A stretch of DNA of 37,625 nucleotides from Candidatus Sedimenticola endophacoides (GTDB lineage Bacteria; Pseudomonadota; Gammaproteobacteria; Chromatiales; Chromatiaceae): contig PQCP01000124.1 in NCBI GenBank assembly GCA_003062205.1, positions 1-37,625 on the forward strand, in the 5' to 3' direction. Shown one piece after another: positions 23,046 through 32,720 of this stretch. The notes beneath the pieces were generated by a model that saw nothing but the letters and a program-made list of their open reading frames with translations, searched no databases and was not told the origin of the DNA. The position numbers and the translations under genes were made by a program. Within the stretch, counting starts at the first letter, position 1, and every line of letters starts with the position of its first letter.

Positions 23046-25843
23046 GCCGGCTCCTCGACACCCAAAGCCTTTGACAGTAACCTGCGGATGCTGCGCAACG
23101 CCCTGTCGACGAAAGATGTCACCAACTGGGTTGTGATGGTGGCCTTGCCCCGGCACATCTCTGTTGCCAGCTGCTCGATAGGCAGGGTCTTGATCTGTCC
23201 TCCTGACTGGTTGACGAACATGCACTTTTTCGTCACGGGGCTGTACCATGATAATTTAGCACGCTGTTCGTGGCCGCTGCTATCCCGCAGCAGGAACCAG
23301 GTTCCGAACTCCACTTGTTGCAGCCGTTCAACCATTTCCCGCTCCCGCTTGTTCAACCGCATCCCATCCCGGTCCCGATGCAGATCATCCTTCTTGGGGG
23401 TGTTGCTGATTGCTTCACTCTCATCCAGTTCGTTCTCGGGCAGCCCCGCATAGTGTTCGAGCAGCTCGATCAGTTCGTCGCAGTCCGGCTGATGATAGGC
23501 GCCGAGGGAGGCCAGGCCGGACCGGATGCGTTCGGACAGTATGGATAGCTTCTCCCGCAGAATCGGCCGGATTGTGGAGTCGGTGCGTGCCTGGCAGGCC
23601 CAGATTACGGCATCGATTGTGTCCAGGGCCTCCTGCCACTGGCCACGCCGCTCGATCTCCCGGTCGCGCAGCAACATAAGGACCATCTTGTCCAGCCAGG
23701 CGTGGTAGAGGAAACGCTCCAGGGGATGGGGAAGCTCACTGCTGCCGAGCCGTTCCTGGAGGATGTTGTAGACACGGGATCTGGCGCTTTCAAGCCGCTC
23801 TTTTCCCTTGGCAGCCTCACGGGTGCGGGCTTCGACCGCACGGGCCTTCTGTTCCAGCTCCTCGAACTGTTCCCTCAGGCGCGAGTGGATTGTCTCAAAG
23901 ATCTGGATGTCGTCCCTGAAATCGCTCAGGATCTCGGTCACCGACGCCTGCAGCAAATAGTAGACCCCTTTGCGCAGGTTGGCCTCGTCAACCCACTTCA
24001 GGCCTGCCTCCACCATCAGATCGAGCAGGCGCCGGGCGATATGTTCTTGGTTTTCCAGGAAACTGTGGTCGATCACCGCGACCTTGAGGTAGGGGGTGTG
24101 CAGATGGCCGATCAGGGCCTTGACGATATTCGGGAGTCCCTCTTCATCCAGCACCTGGGAGAAGATCATCCCGACCAGCTCAATGGTGTTGAGGTTGGCT
24201 GCCGGGATCGAGTTCTGGTCGATGTTCTGGAACAGCCGCCGCTGCTCCAGCGCCAGATTGCTTCGGATCTGTTCGAGTACCTCGGTGTCGACCTTGGTGT
24301 GAGGCGTCGGATCATCCTCGGCGATACGGGGCAGTAAGGGCGCCTCCCGGGAGGGTTGTATCTCCGCCGCTAACCGCCATGGAGAGCGAAGCGAAGGCGG
24401 TTAGTCCCCGATAGGCGTAGGCGCGGTTGTATGGCCGCAGTTACGACCGATAGGGAGTGACGTAGGGCATACAAATAGCGCATCCGACACGCCGTAGAGT
24501 CATTGTGGTCATCATGACGGAGTTGCGCACGAGCAGCTTTGCTGCAATGTGCGGGACGGAGTCGTGATGAGCGCAGGACGGTCGGGGCAGTAACGGCTGT
24601 CGCGTTGGCGAGTCGATTTTGGGGACTGGGATGTCCCAAAATCTTTCACGAGGTAGCGACACTCTTGCAGGGTTGAGATGATGGCTTCGGAGCGGGCCAT
24701 CTCCCGTGGGGCGGCGTTGTCGGATAGATCCGGGTGCTCGCTGTATCTCGGGTTTGCCATGTGCTGAGCCTTCAGCAGGGAGATGATCTCGGAGAAGATC
24801 TCCTTGCCGATGGCCTCGACTTCCGGCCGCCTTCCCCCCCGCCAATTCGGGGTGGTCTGTGGATTGCCGATGGTCCCCGGGGCATAGCTCTGGCCAGGCC
24901 GGGCGTGGGAATCGCCTGGGTGATTGGCGCTTTCCGCGGTGGATCTCTCCGCCGCGGGAGTACCGTTCGCGGTGGCTGCCGGGTGGTTGACCAGTGTCGA
25001 TCCCGTGGTGCCTGCGGATACGGTCTGACCCGGGGTATAGGGCGCAGGTGCCGAACCGCCGCCGGGCTCCGGGTGGCCATGGGTTGCCTGTTCACGCCGG
25101 ATGGCCCCGGCAGGGTTGCGCTCCCGGCTCGGGGCGGAGGTGGGGTCCCGGCCCGGCTCAGGTGTCTCGTAGCGGAGATTCGGAAAGATCCCGGCCCGAA
25201 CCAGCCTTTCGTTCAGTTGCCGGTAGATTCCGGTGCACTGCCGCATGACGAACCGGTCGAACAGCAGCAGCAGAATCAATAGCATTTTGCTGTCGAGTTG
25301 CAGTTTGCCGCTGGCGATATCGAAACAGGTGGCGATGTGTATCGGGCTGCCCGGCATGTCCTCTTCACGTAATTTTTGTCCACCCCGCAGCATCGCCATG
25401 CGCTGTCCAAGGGCGTAGATCTCCTGGAAGCTTTCGCTGTGCAGGCGACCGACCATCTTCTGGATCGCCACATGTTTTTCCAGGTCGTCGTTGTCTACGA
25501 TGGAGAGATGCCCTTCGGGGTGGGGGAGCGAGATGTGCGCGGGGTAGGTGATGGATTTTCCGTCGCGGAATTCGAGGAAGCCCCTGCTGATCTGTTCTTC
25601 AAAGGCGCGCTCGATCTGGTCGCGCTGCCCCTTGATGAGGTTGATGGCATCGACAAAGCGCAGCTGACTCTGATTGGTCTCCGCCATTTCTGCAAAATCG
25701 AGATAGGCGGGCTCGACTTCGTCGAACATAGTTGCCAGGTGCTGGTCGAGTGTCCTCAGGGTAAGTGTCATGCACTCCTTGATCAGGGGCGCGCGAATAC
25801 TGGTGACCTTGCCGTTGCCGTTATTGGCCAGTTTGTTGTCCAT
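23042..25843 (-). pseudogene. DUF1631 protein gene interrupted by a 300-bp repeat
   Basis: The minus-strand gene starts at 25843 (MDNKLANNGNGKV, with a GGAG ribosome site) and ends at 23042. The 5' part (24668-25843, exactly 392 codons) encodes a DUF1631 N-terminus (LATMFDEVEPAYLDFAEMAE, FDRFVMRQCTGIYRQLNERL) and a Pro/Thr/Ala-rich linker. The 3' part (23042-24367, 442 codons including the stop) continues with AEIQPSREAPLLPRIAEDD and the remaining DUF1631 domain (MIFSQVLDEEGLP, HLHTPYLKVAVIDHSFLENQ). Removing exactly the 300 bp of copy 9 gives a continuous 833-residue frame of normal family length. As it stands, the frame stops about 50 codons inside the element. The function of DUF1631 proteins is not well established; here it is coupled to a PilZ gene. 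Confidence 0.88.
24368..24667 (-). mobile_element. 300-bp structured repeat, copy 9
   Basis: Full-length copy inside the DUF1631 gene, in the same direction as that gene. Flanks are ACCCTG before CAAG and GCGGAG after TTAGCG, with no target duplication. Host coding is preserved on both sides, so this is the cleanest insertion in the window and the best one for defining the ends. Confidence 0.92.
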
Positions 25844-26337
25844 TACACTCCACTTTCCGGTGTGATAGCACCGTTGACGTCTGGGGCTCGGACATCCTCC
25901 CGGTCGACCGGGGAGGAATGAGTGGTGTCCCTCGTGCACAGGCGGTGAGATCGGACCATCCCCGGGGTAAGGCCAGTGTGGTGGCGGAGGGCTTCGCGTT
26001 GATCATTTTAGCCAATCGTAACAGGATGTTCAGAGATAATTTATTCTCAATATATGGCGGGATAGTGTAGCTGAAACTGCTGTGGACCGCACTTCTCGGA
26101 ATTTTGGGAATGTTGTGCTGGCTGGCAAGGTGGGTTGGGTCAGCGCCCGTGGAATCGAGGCCGCCGCACGGTTTACGTGCGGATGGTTCAAGTCGGGTGA
26201 ATGCGTTGTTGCAAAACCACGGATCATATGTGGTTACCCTTCCCAGGGAACCGGGAGCGGATGCGCCTGCATCGAATCCGGATGACATCTTCCCTCACGG
26301 ACCGGTACCCATTGGGCAGGTGGCGTCGGGGCGGGCC
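25844..26337. other. Gene-free stretch with several hairpins
   Basis: No supported coding sequence. It contains the upstream region of the DUF1631 gene, with a TAAAAT word on the minus strand near 26010 as a possible -10. Further right is a cluster of stem-loops: CCGCACG/CGTGCGG (26164-26170, 26176-26182), CCAC..GTGG (about 26216-26233), and a 4+4-bp stem GGTT-A-CCCT/AGGG-AACC (26232-26252). The cluster might be a small RNA or part of a transcript leader. Evidence is structural only. Confidence 0.4.
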
Positions 26338-26556
26338 TCAGTCATCCCCCTCGACCGGCGCCTCGCGCGGGGTGAGCAGCAGCCGTTCCGCCTCAATCGG
26401 GTTGTGGGCGAAGATGATGCGCACGCTGGTCTGCTCATCGGGGTCCTGGTCTGCCCGCAGCGCCTTGGCCTGGTGCTTCGCCTCGCGGTAGCTGTTGAAG
26501 CTCCCCTCGGGTTCCAGGCGCTTGTCGGTATGGATCCGGTAGATGAAATAGGGCAT
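26338..26556 (-). CDS. Small conserved-looking hypothetical protein
   Basis: 72 residues from the ATG at 26556 (MPYFIYRIHTDKRLEPEGSF), with a good ribosome site (CAGGAG, about 7 bp upstream). The protein is charged and soluble, with a Tyr/Phe-rich start and a Lys/Arg/Glu-rich helix (SYREAKHQAKALRADQDPDE), ending in an acidic tail. No membrane segment or signal peptide. It lies 62 bp downstream of the RND pump gene on the same strand and could share its transcript. The family is not recognised with certainty and no function is assigned. Confidence 0.7.
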   Translation of the reverse strand: MPYFIYRIHTDKRLEPEGSFNSYREAKHQAKALRADQDPDEQTSVRIIFAHNPIEAERLLLTPREAPVEGDD

Positions 26557-26618
26557 GGTCGGGCTCCTGCTGTGTCTTGGGTTGCGGCGCGGCGGGCAGG
26601 CGCTGCCGGGGGGTGATG

Positions 26619-29600
26619 TTATTTTGCCGCGTCCCCCGGGTCCAGCCCCTCCTGGCGGGGTTTTTCCATGGCGATCAGGAAGCTCAGGAGTGCCGGGACC
26701 ACGAACAGGGTGAGCAGGGTGGAGAGGGCCAGACCGCCCAGGATCACGCTGCCGAGCCCCCGGTAGAGTTCGGTGCCGGAGCCTTGCGCCAGCACCAGTG
26801 GCAGCAGTCCGAAGAGGCTGGTGGTGGTGCTCATGAAGATGGGCCGGATGCGGGTGCGCACCGAGTGGGTGACCGCGTCCAGTCCCGCCATCCCCTCGTG
26901 GCGCACGTTGTTCAGGGCCTGGTGGACGATCAGGATGGCGTTGTTGACCACGGTGCCGACCAGGATGATGAAGCCGAGCATCACCAGTACGTCGAACGGT
27001 TGCGGGGCGATCAGGTGGTGCACCAGGGCCAGGCCGATAAAGCCGCCGGCGGCGGCCAGGGGCACCGAGAACAGGATGATCAGCGGGTAGAGGTAGTTGC
27101 CGAACAGGGCCGACATCAGCAGGTAGGTGATGACAATGGCCAGCAGGAAGTTCCACTGCAGGGCGCGGCGGGTCTCGGTGAGTTTGTCGGCGTTGCCGCC
27201 GATGCGCACCTGGGTGCCGGTGAGCTGCCCCTGGCCCTGAAGCTTCGGCACCAGCCGCTCGGCGATCAGCTCCATCGCCTCCTGGAGTGCCATCTCCTCG
27301 GGCGGGGTCACCTCCAGGCGTATGTTGCGCTTGCGCTCCAGATGGTCGATCTGGGTCATTCCCTGGGTGTAATCGATCGTGCCCAGGTCGCCCACCCGCA
27401 CCAGCTGGCCGAAGGGGGTGGCGATCACGCTGTCGAGCAGATCCTCGGGCGCCTTGATCTCCTGGTTACTGCTCTTTACCACCAGGTCCAGCACCTTCTG
27501 CCCGTCCGGTTTGTATTCGCCGATGATCCGCCCGTCCATCAGGATGTCGATGTAGGTGCCCAGCTCCTGTTCGGAGAGGCCGTTGGCGGCGACCCGCGAG
27601 CGGTCGGGGATCAGGTTCGCCTCCGGGTAGGTGATCTCCAGGGAGGGTACCGGGCGGACCTGGGCGGCGGGAATCGCCTGCTTGAGCGCGCCGAAGAGGG
27701 TGCGCGCGGCCTCGACGATCCGCTCACTGTCGCGGCCCGAGATATTGACGTCCACAGTGCGGCCCTGGCCGATACCGGTCTCGAAGATACCGCGTTGCAG
27801 GCTGACCCCGAACATGCCCGGAATGGAGTTCATGATGCGGGTGAACAGGGGCATCATCTTGCGCGCCTCGTTCACATGGGCGCTGGTGCCGCCGAACAGG
27901 GTCACCGCGTCCGAGGCGACGTAGAAAATGCTTTCGATTCGGGGTACTCCGTCTTTCCACTCCTCGCGCAGGTAGGGGGCCACGGCGTCGGAGATGTAGT
28001 GGCCGATCTCCAGGCGCTTCTCCTCGGAGTAGCCGGGTGGAGGGATCAGGATGTTGAGGATCAGGTTGCGGTTGCCCTGGGGAAGATACTCCGCCTTGGG
28101 GAGCAGGGCCGCCGCGGCCAGGATGGCGGCGGCCGTGAATCCTGCCACGGTGGCGATCCGGGTCAGGCCGTTGTGGCGGGTCAGGCGTGAGAACCACATG
28201 ATCAGGCGTACGAAGCGGTTGCCCTCGTGGATGTCGGCGGAGGGTTGTTCCGCACCGCGCCGGGACAGGCCGTAGAGGCGGTTGGTCAGCGCCGGGATCA
28301 CCGAGACCGACACGAACAGGCTGATGATGATCGAGAAGGTGATGGCGATGGCGATATCGCGAAACAGCTGTCCCGCCTCCTCTTCGATGAAGATCACCGG
28401 CAGAAACACCGCCACCGTGGTGACGGTGGAGGCGAGTACCGCCCCCCAGACCTCGCGGGTGCCGTGGTAGGAGGCCTGAAAGGGGGATTTCCCCAGGCGC
28501 CGGTGGCGGTCGATGTTCTCCAGCACCACGATCGAGTTGTCCACCAGCATGCCCACCGCGAAGGTGATGCCGGCCAGGCTGATGACGTTGATGTTGCGTC
28601 CGAACAGATACATGAAGAAGAAGGTGCCCATCACCGAGATGGGGATGGCGATGGCCACGGTCAGGGTGGAGCTGACCGAGCGCAGGAACAGCAGCAGTAC
28701 CGTCAATGCCAGGATACCGCCGATCAGCAGATTCATCTGCACGGTGTCGATGGCGGTGTTGATGTAGGGGGTCTGGTCATGCACCCAGTCGAAGAACAGG
28801 CCGTTGTCCCGGAGCAGGCCGCCGTTGAGCTCCTCCACCACCTCGCGCATGCGTGCGGTCAGCTCCAGGACGTTGGCGCCGGCCTCCTTGCGCACGGCCA
28901 CCACGATCATCGGCTGACCGTTGTGCAGCACCGCCGGGGGGTTGTCTGCGTAACCGATATCGACCCTGGCGACATCACCCAGATAGACCCGGCGCAGTCC
29001 GTCGTCGGCGAGCAGTACCCCGGCAGCCTCCGCCGGGGTCTGGAACTGGCTTGTGGTGCGGATGCGGAAGTTGCGCTTGGAGACCCCCAGCACGCCGGCG
29101 GAGACGTTGCTGTTGGCGCTGCGCACCCGCTCGATCACCCGGTTCAGGGTCAGGCCGTGGCTGGCTAGCCGCGCGGGATCGACGGTGATCTCCAGGCGCT
29201 TGTCCGTACCCCCGAAAACGAACAGCGAGCCCACGCCGGGCACCCGTTCCAGGGAGTGGCGCACCTCGTTCTCGAAGAAGGTGCGGTAGGTCTTGATTCG
29301 TTCCGGCTCGCCCGCCAGGGTCTTGAGCATCATCCAGATCACGGGGGAGTTTTCGGCGCTGGAGGTACTCACCACCGGGCGGTTGGCGTTCTCCGGGTAG
29401 CTGCTCACTTCATTGAGTTTGTTGGTGACCCGCATCATGGCGTCGCTGAGGTCGCTCCCGACCTTGAAGGTGAGGCTGATGTTGCCGTAGTTGTTGTAGC
29501 TGGAACTCTCCATCGTGGTCAGGCCGCTGACGCTCTTGAGCACCTCCTTCTGCTCCTCGATGATCTCCTTTTCGATCTCGTAGGGGCTGGCGCCCGGCCA

Positions 29601-29750
29601 GGTTGTGTTGACGCTGATCTTGGGCGCCTCCACGTCGGGGGTGAGCTGGATGGGGAGGCGTCCCAGGCCGATGATGCCGAACAGGATTACCAGAAATACG
29701 GCGGCAAAGGTCGAGACCGGTTGGTGGATGGAGAGTTTGACGAGATCCAT
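26619..29750 (-). CDS. RND-family efflux permease (AcrB/HAE1-like)
   Basis: 1043 residues, the normal length for an inner-membrane resistance-nodulation-division pump. It has a first membrane helix at 10-30, a large periplasmic loop with TTWPGASPYEIEKEI, a helix cluster around 340-550, a second periplasmic loop and a final helix cluster. In TM4 the sequence is GMLVDNSIVVLENI (~403): the first proton-relay Asp is kept, but the second Asp of AcrB is Asn. At the AcrB Lys940 position it reads GTVVNNAILIV (~935). Both replacements occur in other HAE1-type pumps, so they need not mean inactivity. The adaptor gene lies 53 bp upstream on the same strand; no outer-membrane channel gene is in the window. 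The substrate is unknown. Confidence 0.93.
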   Translation of the reverse strand: MDLVKLSIHQPVSTFAAVFLVILFGIIGLGRLPIQLTPDVEAPKISVNTTWPGASPYEIEKEIIEEQKEVLKSVSGLTTMESSSYNNYGNISLTFKVGSDLSDAMMRVTNKLNEVSSYPENANRPVVSTSSAENSPVIWMMLKTLAGEPERIKTYRTFFENEVRHSLERVPGVGSLFVFGGTDKRLEITVDPARLASHGLTLNRVIERVRSANSNVSAGVLGVSKRNFRIRTTSQFQTPAEAAGVLLADDGLRRVYLGDVARVDIGYADNPPAVLHNGQPMIVVAVRKEAGANVLELTARMREVVEELNGGLLRDNGLFFDWVHDQTPYINTAIDTVQMNLLIGGILALTVLLLFLRSVSSTLTVAIAIPISVMGTFFFMYLFGRNINVISLAGITFAVGMLVDNSIVVLENIDRHRRLGKSPFQASYHGTREVWGAVLASTVTTVAVFLPVIFIEEEAGQLFRDIAIAITFSIIISLFVSVSVIPALTNRLYGLSRRGAEQPSADIHEGNRFVRLIMWFSRLTRHNGLTRIATVAGFTAAAILAAAALLPKAEYLPQGNRNLILNILIPPPGYSEEKRLEIGHYISDAVAPYLREEWKDGVPRIESIFYVASDAVTLFGGTSAHVNEARKMMPLFTRIMNSIPGMFGVSLQRGIFETGIGQGRTVDVNISGRDSERIVEAARTLFGALKQAIPAAQVRPVPSLEITYPEANLIPDRSRVAANGLSEQELGTYIDILMDGRIIGEYKPDGQKVLDLVVKSSNQEIKAPEDLLDSVIATPFGQLVRVGDLGTIDYTQGMTQIDHLERKRNIRLEVTPPEEMALQEAMELIAERLVPKLQGQGQLTGTQVRIGGNADKLTETRRALQWNFLLAIVITYLLMSALFGNYLYPLIILFSVPLAAAGGFIGLALVHHLIAPQPFDVLVMLGFIILVGTVVNNAILIVHQALNNVRHEGMAGLDAVTHSVRTRIRPIFMSTTTSLFGLLPLVLAQGSGTELYRGLGSVILGGLALSTLLTLFVVPALLSFLIAMEKPRQEGLDPGDAAK

Positions 29751-29803
29751 TGTGTTTCCAGGATGCGGCTGCGGGGGACCACCCCGTCGGGGCGGGCGGC
29801 CCC

Positions 29804-30859
29804 CTACCGGGTCACCACGGTGACCGGTTGATCGGGGCGCAACCGGTCGTTTCCGTCCACCACCACCAGCATTCCGGCTCGTAGCGGGGGTTCGCTTACG
29901 CCCAGGAACTCGCCGTTACGCACGGCGATCTCCACAGGCACCATTTTGGCGGTGTTCTCCTCGATGGTGTAGACGAAATCCTGGCCCTCGATCCGCACCA
30001 GGGCATCGCGGGGCACCATGCGCAGGGTGCGCCGGGCACCGCTGGGGATCTCCGCGCTGACGGTCATGTTCTGAATCATCCCGCTCTCGTAGGGCAGCCC
30101 GATCTTCAGCAAAGCGCTCTTGCTGCGCAGGTCGGCCACCGGCGAGAAGCCCAGCGTCCGGCCCTCGAATTCCCGATCCATGGATTCGATTGAGATCCCG
30201 ACCGAGCCGCCGGGACGCTGGTAGCGCACCAGCGATTCGGAGATCGCGATCTTGGCGATCACGTCGGCCGTGGAGGCGAGGCGGCAGACCGGGCTGCCGG
30301 GGGTCAGCCACTCCCCCCGCTCCTTGAGCTTGGCCAGCACCAGGCCGTCGAAGGGTGCGCGCACGGTGCTCTTCTCCAGCTGCAGTTCGAGCCGTTGCAG
30401 CTGCTGGCCGAGGGTGGCCCGCTTCTGCTCCAGTGCCTGCAGGTCGAAGAGGGCCTCATCATAGGCCTGACGGCTGGCGGAGTTGTTCTTGAGCAGGCGC
30501 TCCAGGCGCTTGAGGCTGCCCCCCACATTCTGGATGTCGGCGCCGACCTGCGCCTGCTCCCGGCGTTTGATGTCCATATCCTTGAGGATCAGGTCGGAGT
30601 TGAGCCGCACCAGGGGATCCCCCTGCCTTACCAGGCTTCCCTCCACCGCCAGTTGCTCGGTGATCAGGCCCGAGACCTCGCCGGAGACCTCCGAGATGCG
30701 GTCGAAGTCGATCACCCCGCTGAGACGGCTGCTCTCGGCGTATTCACGCTCCTCCACACTGGCCACCGCCACCTTGGCGGGTGCGGGGGCGGGTTGGGCG
30801 CCCGGCAGCGCGCCGGGCAGCAGCAGGCTCAGGCCGAGGAGCAGAGTGGAAGATTTCAT
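29804..30859 (-). CDS. RND periplasmic adaptor (membrane fusion protein)
   Basis: 351 residues starting at 30859. The N-terminus is a cleavable-type signal (MKSSTLLLGLSLLLPGALPGA). It is followed by a lipoyl/barrel-sandwich half (EVSGLITEQLAVEGSLVRQGDP), a coiled-coil hairpin (~95-160, ASRQAYDEALFDLQALEQKR), the second lipoyl half (STVRAPFDGLVLAKLKERGE), and beta-barrel and membrane-proximal domains. There is no lipobox cysteine, so it is probably not a lipoprotein. It links the inner-membrane pump encoded next (53 bp downstream) to an outer-membrane channel encoded elsewhere. Confidence 0.92.
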   Translation of the reverse strand: MKSSTLLLGLSLLLPGALPGAQPAPAPAKVAVASVEEREYAESSRLSGVIDFDRISEVSGEVSGLITEQLAVEGSLVRQGDPLVRLNSDLILKDMDIKRREQAQVGADIQNVGGSLKRLERLLKNNSASRQAYDEALFDLQALEQKRATLGQQLQRLELQLEKSTVRAPFDGLVLAKLKERGEWLTPGSPVCRLASTADVIAKIAISESLVRYQRPGGSVGISIESMDREFEGRTLGFSPVADLRSKSALLKIGLPYESGMIQNMTVSAEIPSGARRTLRMVPRDALVRIEGQDFVYTIEENTAKMVPVEIAVRNGEFLGVSEPPLRAGMLVVVDGNDRLRPDQPVTVVTR

Positions 30860-31106
30860 GGATGAGCGTCCGTTGTGCCAGATACGGGGTCGATCGGCGG
30901 CCGGATGCCGCTATGCAGCATCAGCGCGTGTGCGTCACTGTAGCACGCCGGAAGGGGGTTTGATAATGCCAGGGGTGCGCTTCCGGTAGTGTCTCAACAG
31001 CCGTGTCTTTCTCGTTCAGGTGTCGTTCAGCCAGCCTCCCTTACGCTTGAGACAGAGGGTGGGGAGTGGCCCTGCCCCTGCCAGTCAATGAAGATGGAGA
31101 AAGATC

Positions 31107-31667
31107 ATGAAGAAGCGCATTGTTGCCATCGCCGTGTGTCTGCTCGGCCTCTCCAGTACCGCCCAGGCCGACAACGGCTTTCACGATACCGCCCGGGTAC
31201 TGCGAACCACGCCGATCTACGAGACGGTCAGCGTGAATCAGCCCCGGGAGCGCTGCTGGAACGAACGGGTTACCCATCGCCAGCCCCGCCACGGCAAATC
31301 CTACACCCCGTCCATCGCCGGGGCGATCATCGGCGGCGCGGTCGGCAACCAGTTCGGCAAGGGCAGCGGCAGGGACGCGATGACGGTGGCCGGGGCCATC
31401 CTGGGTGCCTCGATCGGCAATGATCTGGGTGGCCGGGGTGGGCGTGGCCGTGCCTATACTACCACCGAGCGACGCTGTGAGCAGGTGGATGACTACCGCT
31501 CGCACCAGGAACTGGTCGGCTACCGGGTCAAATACAAGTACAATGGAAAGGTGTTCTGGACCGAGATGGATCATCACCCCGGGGAGACCATTCGGGTACG
31601 GGTCAGTGTCGATCCGGCACGGGACCGCCATGCCTACAACAGCGGCAGGGGGTTTTTTACGGACTGA
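31107..31667 (+). CDS. Secreted glycine-zipper (2TM/17-kDa-like) protein
   Basis: 186 residues with a typical signal peptide (MKKRIVAIAVCLLGLSSTAQA, predicted cut before DNG). The middle holds a glycine-zipper pair, AGAIIGGAVGNQFGKGSG and VAGAILGASIGNDLGG. This pattern is common in envelope proteins such as the Rickettsia 17-kDa antigen and SlyB groups. No lipobox Cys is present, so it is likely periplasmic or outer-membrane associated. Two cysteines (~49 and ~124) might pair. A ribosome site (GGAGAAAG) precedes the ATG. It is the first of four same-strand genes ending in a PhoPQ-like system, so it may be a target or accessory of that sensor. Confidence 0.85.
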   Translation: MKKRIVAIAVCLLGLSSTAQADNGFHDTARVLRTTPIYETVSVNQPRERCWNERVTHRQPRHGKSYTPSIAGAIIGGAVGNQFGKGSGRDAMTVAGAILGASIGNDLGGRGGRGRAYTTTERRCEQVDDYRSHQELVGYRVKYKYNGKVFWTEMDHHPGETIRVRVSVDPARDRHAYNSGRGFFTD

Positions 31668-31713
31668 TCCGTCGGCAGCCCCGCCGTGAAGCGTCCGCTG
31701 GAGCGGAGACGAG

Positions 31714-32031
31714 ATGAATCGATACGCCGCCATTGCCTGCCTCCTACTGGCCATCGCCCCGCTGGTTCCCCGGCAGGCGCAGGCCCAGCGCTTTCCCGAG
31801 CGCTGGAGTGGTCCCCGGGAGCCGGCGCGGGAGCAGGCGCCGCGCACCGGGCGCTCCCTGGACCGTGCGGTGGAGCAGTTGCGCGGCGAGACCCGTGGTC
31901 GGGTGCTCTCCGCCGATACCGAGTTTGTGGAGGGGCGCGAGGTACATGTGATCCGCATTCTGACCAAGGACGGGCGGGTCAGGCGCCTGCGGATCGACGC
32001 GGAGTCGGGCCAGCGTATCCGCCGGCGGTGA
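31714..32031 (+). CDS. Small periplasmic PepSY-like protein
   Basis: 105 residues with a signal peptide (MNRYAAIACLLLAIAPLVP, cut after QAQA). The C-terminal ~60 residues look like one PepSY repeat: LDRAVEQLRGETRGRVLSAD, then VIRILTKDGRVRRLRIDAESG. PepSY-like secreted proteins often accompany PhoP/PhoQ-type systems and may restrain proteases or the sensor domain. It lies 8 bp before the response regulator start and almost certainly shares its mRNA. Confidence 0.82.
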   Translation: MNRYAAIACLLLAIAPLVPRQAQAQRFPERWSGPREPAREQAPRTGRSLDRAVEQLRGETRGRVLSADTEFVEGREVHVIRILTKDGRVRRLRIDAESGQRIRRR

Positions 32032-32039
32032 GGTGAGCG

Positions 32040-32720
32040 ATGCGGCTTCTGGTGGTGGAGGATGAACAGATCCTGCGCGAGCAGTTGCTGGAGCAGTTGC
32101 GCGAACGCGGCTACAGTGTCGACGGCGCGGCGGACGGTGAAGAGGGGCGCTTTATGGCCGAAGAGTATCCCTACGATCTTGCCATTATCGACATCGGGCT
32201 GCCGAAGATGGACGGAATCGCCCTGATCCGCCACCTGCGCGCCCATGGACGCCTGTTTCCGGTGCTGATCCTGACCGCCCGCGGCGGTTGGCAGGAGAAG
32301 GTGGAGGGGCTGGAGGCGGGGGCCGACGACTACCTGGTGAAGCCATTCCATCCGGAGGAGCTGCTGGCTCGGCTCAATGCCCTGCTGCGGCGTTCCGCCG
32401 GGCTGGCCTGTCCGCGGGTGGAGATCGGCCCGGTGTGTCTGGATACCGCCACCCAGGCGGTATCGGCCCATGGCCAGGGCGTTGATCTGACCGCCTATGA
32501 GTATAAGCTGCTGGAGTATCTGATGCTCAATCAGGGACGGGTGATCTCCAAGACCGAACTGACCGAGCACATCTATGATCAGGACTTCGATCGGGACAGC
32601 AACGTGCTGGAGGTGTTCGTGCGCCGCCTGCGCAAGAAGCTCGATCCCTCCGGGCAGTTGCAGCCGATCGAGACCCTGCGCGGGCGCGGCTACCGCTACA
32701 ACAGCGGTCGGGCGAGTTGA
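32040..32720 (+). CDS. OmpR/PhoP-family response regulator
   Basis: 226 residues. The receiver domain (1-~115) has an acidic pocket (VVEDE), phospho-acceptor Asp ~51 in AIIDIGLPKMDG, a conserved Thr in LILTAR and Lys in YLVKPFHPEEL. The C-terminal winged-helix DNA-binding domain ends LRGRGYRYNSG. Closest in style to PhoP/QseB regulators. The stop overlaps the TTG start of the kinase gene (TTGA), indicating translational coupling. Target genes may include the two small envelope proteins upstream. Confidence 0.93.
   Translation: MRLLVVEDEQILREQLLEQLRERGYSVDGAADGEEGRFMAEEYPYDLAIIDIGLPKMDGIALIRHLRAHGRLFPVLILTARGGWQEKVEGLEAGADDYLVKPFHPEELLARLNALLRRSAGLACPRVEIGPVCLDTATQAVSAHGQGVDLTAYEYKLLEYLMLNQGRVISKTELTEHIYDQDFDRDSNVLEVFVRRLRKKLDPSGQLQPIETLRGRGYRYNSGRAS

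Noticed and set aside
24368..24667. Group I or group II self-splicing intron
   Set aside because: The element lies antisense to some interrupted genes (arsJ, IS3 orfA, probably copy 10), lacks the group II 5' GUGYG start and a recognisable domain V, and group I core elements could not be identified. The in-frame excision in DUF1631 keeps a splicing test worthwhile, but the orientation pattern argues against it.
26577..29168. Long plus-strand frames opposite the RND pump
   Set aside because: Low-complexity Gly/His/Gln/Asp-rich translations typical of antisense frames of GC-rich membrane-protein genes.
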